NCBI GenBank assembly: GCA_024226555.1
Contig: JAAELO010000496.1
Coordinates: 1 to 62,836, forward strand
Reading direction: 5' to 3'
DNA: 62,836 bases
From: Desulfobacterales bacterium
GTDB lineage: Bacteria > Desulfobacterota > Desulfobacteria > Desulfobacterales > JAAELO01
The notes under the pieces were generated by a model that was not told the DNA's origin, did not search any database, and saw only the letters and a program-made list of their open reading frames with translations. Of this stretch, positions 60,487 to 62,836 are shown piece after piece (within the stretch, counting starts at the first letter, position 1; each line of letters starts with the position of its first letter). The position numbers and the translations under genes are program-made.

Positions 60487-61221
60487 TTGAATATTATGAA
60501 GAATATTATTTTTAACAGTGCAGTTATGAGGACTTTTCTATCTTTAGTACTAATTTTTTTTCTGTTTTATGGATGCGGGTCAGACTACCGAAAAGAGAAG
60601 ATTCCACCACTTACACCTGAATCTGAGATTGAGATCAAAGCAATATATTCTGAATCTAAACTCTCTGGAAAATTAAAATATAACATTTTCAGACGTGCAG
60701 TAGCAGGCCAGAAGAATATTAAACTGAAAAACAGAGAGATTCTTACTATAATTGATTTTACAAAATCATCTTCTAAAAAACGTATATTTGTCATTGATTT
60801 AAAAAAGAGAAAAGTATTGTTTATAACTTTTGTAGCACATGGAAGGAATTCCGGTGGAAAATTTGCAAAAGTATTTTCAAACAAAAGAAACTCAAAGATG
60901 AGTAGTTTAGGTTTTTATATTACTTCTGAAACTTATAACGGTAAACATGGATATTCTCTTCGTTTGGACGGCATCGAAAAAAATATAAATAATCTTGCAA
61001 GAAAAAGAGCAATTGTTATTCATGGAGCTTCTTATGCAAATTATGAGTTCATTAAAAAAATTGGTAGACTCGGAAGAAGCTGGGGGTGTCCTGCTTTACC
61101 TTTAAAACTTTCAAAACAGATTATCGATACAATCAAAGAGGGAAGTTGTTTATACATCCATGGGAATGATAAATTATATTCTGAAGAATCATTTTATGTT
61201 GAAAAAAAGATCAAATCATGA
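60487..61221 (+). CDS. Murein L,D-transpeptidase-like lipoprotein
   Basis: 244 residues from a TTG at 60487 with GGGG upstream; an ATG nine bases later is also possible. The lipobox is FLFYGC (Cys30). The catalytic region resembles the YkuD-like L,D-transpeptidases: RIFVIDLKKRKVLFITFVAH, GFYITSETYNGKHGYSL, then AIVIHGASY (His179) and SWGCPALPL with Cys201 as the nucleophile. It would cross-link or trim peptidoglycan. The catalytic residues are all kept. Confidence 0.9.
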   Translation: MNIMKNIIFNSAVMRTFLSLVLIFFLFYGCGSDYRKEKIPPLTPESEIEIKAIYSESKLSGKLKYNIFRRAVAGQKNIKLKNREILTIIDFTKSSSKKRIFVIDLKKRKVLFITFVAHGRNSGGKFAKVFSNKRNSKMSSLGFYITSETYNGKHGYSLRLDGIEKNINNLARKRAIVIHGASYANYEFIKKIGRLGRSWGCPALPLKLSKQIIDTIKEGSCLYIHGNDKLYSEESFYVEKKIKS

Positions 61222-61382
61222 TTTTACCGTTTTTTTATCTTAACCAAAATAACCTTTCTCTTTGAAAAGATGTCATCGTCTTTAACCTCATTAATCTTGT
61301 CTTTTGGAGTTTGTTCTAATATACTTGAATCATTATTCTTTTCAGAATTTTTCGTCTTAAATTAAATATCAAGGAGCTAAGC

Positions 61383-62177
61383 ATGAAAAGTTTCAAACAA
61401 CAAATCCAATATTTTTCTATTATTCTCTTTGTATTTAGTCTGTTGTTGTTTATCTATCTACCGTCAGCAATAGCTAAAACCTCATATTCTATGGGTTGGG
61501 AACCATGGTCACCATATCAGTATAAAAATACCCAGGGAAAAATAACAGGTCTGGACATTGAACTCGTGACAGAAATCATGAAAAACGTCAAATTTTCGGT
61601 AACATACAAAGAAAGGCCATGGAAACGCCTGTTGTATGAAGTCGAAAAGGGAAAAACGGATCTGATCGGCGGCGCATCTAAAACACCTGAGCGAAAAGTA
61701 TATGCCCATTTTACAGCCCCTTATCGAACCGAATCAGTTGTTCTATATATTCGTAAAGGTGAAGCTAATAATTACAAATCATTCAAAAAGCTGGGGCAGC
61801 TTTCCAACATAAAATTTAAAGTGGGTGTGGTCAATGGATATTACTATGGTAAGAACTATGCTAAATTAATCAAAAATTCTAAATTTAAAGCCAATGTTAA
61901 ACCGACACGTGCCGATGAACTTAACATTAAAAAACTTGTTGGGGGTAGGCTTGACGGTTTTTTAATGGATCCGGTTGCGGCCACTGCAAAACTTAAAAAG
62001 CTGAAATTCCTGAGTAAAGTAGAAATTCATCCGATCCTTATATACTCTGACAATATTTATGTCATGTTCAGTAAAAAATCCACAAGTCTAAATATTGTTA
62101 AGATCTTCAATAAAAGCTTGAAAGACCTTAAAAAAAGGGGCAAATATGATCAAATTATAAGGAAATATATTAAGTAA
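61383..62177 (+). CDS. Periplasmic solute-binding protein, SBP_bac_3 type
   Basis: 264 residues. Signal MKSFKQQIQYFSIILFVFSL is followed by more hydrophobic residues to AIAK. SMGWEPWSPYQYKNTQGKIT, GLDIELVTEIMKN, YKERPWKRLLYEVEKGKTDL and GGASKTPERKVYAHFTAPYR match amino-acid binding proteins, with the PWKR patch as in the protein at 541. AAGGAG precedes the ATG. No transporter genes are adjacent. Confidence 0.88.
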   Translation: MKSFKQQIQYFSIILFVFSLLLFIYLPSAIAKTSYSMGWEPWSPYQYKNTQGKITGLDIELVTEIMKNVKFSVTYKERPWKRLLYEVEKGKTDLIGGASKTPERKVYAHFTAPYRTESVVLYIRKGEANNYKSFKKLGQLSNIKFKVGVVNGYYYGKNYAKLIKNSKFKANVKPTRADELNIKKLVGGRLDGFLMDPVAATAKLKKLKFLSKVEIHPILIYSDNIYVMFSKKSTSLNIVKIFNKSLKDLKKRGKYDQIIRKYIK

Positions 62178-62225
62178 TATTTTTTACGATTGGCCTTTTG
62201 ATTAATTGCTTCGTTATGTTTCAAA

Positions 62226-62268
62226 TTTTCCCCCTCGAGATATAAAACCATATTCCTGTGGGGGAAAA
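62226..62268. repeat. Hairpin repeat A, copy 1
   Basis: TTTTCCCCC and GGGGGAAAA pair around a loop containing ATATAAAACCATATTCCTG. The surrounding ~80 bases (CCTTTTGATTAATTGCTTCG upstream) also resemble copy 2 at 62753. The loop is identical in the two copies while the stems differ. Confidence 0.75.
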
Positions 62269-62428
62269 CTCTTGCAAGCAGAGATTTTGTAAAACTAAAA
62301 GCTTTTATAAACGTTGCTATTAAAACAAAATTCCGAATCATAAAAACGTGGTCTAATAAAGCTTGTTGGATTACCAAAAAATAGTTATTAAATTTCTTAT
62401 TTAAATAATACTCAAAAAACCTCAACTG

Positions 62429-62470
62429 GTCGTCATTCCAGAATCGAACTAAAAACTTGTTTTTAGCTCG
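62429..62470. repeat. Hairpin repeat B, copy 1
   Basis: GTCATTCCAGAATCGAACT opens, and CGAACTAAAAA pairs with TTTTTAGCTCG around CTTG with one mismatch. This resembles the common intergenic GTCATTCC...GGAATCCAG palindromes. An antisense reading frame over this region is judged non-coding. Confidence 0.6.
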
Positions 62471-62550
62471 GTGAGGCTGTGTCATAAATCAATTTCTCTT
62501 CTTTAGAGTGAAAATATTTTGTAATTTGATCTTTGGAAATATTAGCGCCA

Positions 62551-62603
62551 ATGGTTGTCATTCCAGAACCTGATTAAAGCTTGCTCTTAATCAGGTATCA
62601 GGA
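62551..62603. repeat. Hairpin repeat B, copy 2
   Basis: GTCATTCCAGAACCTGATTA ... TAATCAGGTATCAGGAATCC: ACCTGATTA and TAATCAGGT pair perfectly around AAGCTTGCTCT. The outer CATTCC/GGAATC part repeats copy 1 and the stem again differs. Confidence 0.65.
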
Positions 62604-62752
62604 ATCCAGAGGTTTTGTGCTCAATCATTTAGTAATACTTAAAAACCCTGAGGACTTAGACTTTTTTAAATGCTCATAGGCCCTTTCCCCTTGAGTAGTA
62701 GCTTCTTTTATGATTGTCCTTTTGATTAATTTCTTCGTTTTTCTTCAAATTA

Positions 62753-62791
62753 TATATCTCGAAATATAAAACCATATTCCTGCGAGATATA
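62753..62791. repeat. Hairpin repeat A, copy 2
   Basis: TATATCTCG and CGAGATATA pair around AAATATAAAACCATATTCCTG. The 19-base loop core is identical to copy 1, but the stem is entirely different and still complementary. The trailing ATTAAAACAAAAATCCTGCTC also matches copy 1 downstream and runs off the window. Confidence 0.75.
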
Positions 62792-62836
62792 ATTTTCAAA
62801 AACCTTGAAATTAAAACAAAAATCCTGCTCATAAAA

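Noticed and set aside
62150-62485. Minus-strand frame of 111 codons over the right-edge hairpins
   Set aside because: It runs antisense across palindromic repeats, has no ribosome site and shows no recognisable domain; the repeats explain the sequence better.

Overview
The window is AT-rich DNA from a Gram-negative bacterium: there are outer-membrane barrels, LolA-type carriers, lipoproteins with clear lipoboxes and periplasmic binding proteins, and ribosome sites of the AGGAG type. Acyl-CoA and CoA-transferase genes, a CheW with a cysteine cluster, an aldo/keto reductase with two ferredoxin motifs and many orphan solute-binding proteins suggest an anaerobe, perhaps a Desulfobacterota relative. 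That placement is an inference from gene content, not from a marker gene. No rRNA, tRNA or CRISPR array was seen.

Layout. Positions 1-7.3 kb hold a solute-binding protein and a minus-strand cassette (small conserved protein, RND/MMPL exporter, LolA-like protein, acidic outer-membrane barrel, radical SAM enzyme). From 7.7 to 23 kb there are scattered metabolic and stress genes: an ArsR regulator, a CoA-transferase, a truncated acyl-CoA dehydrogenase, an ArsR plus metal-permease pair, a crotonase, a LysE exporter, a secreted MTA/SAH-nucleosidase-like protein, a Spy-like protein, an ARPP-1-like protein and a metallophosphoesterase lipoprotein. From 38.75 down to 23.14 kb runs one tight minus-strand operon of 17 genes, an aryl-polyene-type type II polyketide cluster. 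It encodes two ACPs, two ketosynthases and a chain-length factor, ketoreductase, two dehydratase-type hotdog domains, an ammonia lyase, a carrier/CoA ligase, methyltransferase, thioesterase, a glycosyltransferase-acyltransferase, a second acyltransferase fused to a hotdog domain, and a LolA/MMPL/lipoprotein export set. From 39 to 62 kb come an acyl-CoA synthetase, pcm, CheW, an rtcB/Fe-S/metF operon, an ankyrin protein, a nucleotidase and MazG pair, a decayed PHP/DUF169 pair, a DUF523 protein, an Fe-S aldo/keto reductase, an M48 peptidase with TPRs, an FMN hydroxyacid oxidase, an M28 peptidase, an L,D-transpeptidase and two more binding proteins.

The most striking non-coding feature is a family of miniature inverted-repeat elements of about 128 or 162 bp, with ends GGGAATCTCTAATAA / TTATTAGAGGTTCCC. 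They occur in more than a dozen full or partial copies. Three copies carry perfect 4-bp target duplications, one of them inside a PHP-domain gene whose reading frame is restored exactly if the element is removed. Lone element ends sit just upstream of several genes, and one full copy lies in the only promoter region of the polyene operon. An 86-bp inverted repeat (1-86 and 21633-21718, one mismatch) brackets the first 21 kb. The right edge carries two pairs of hairpin repeats, one pair showing different stems around an identical loop.
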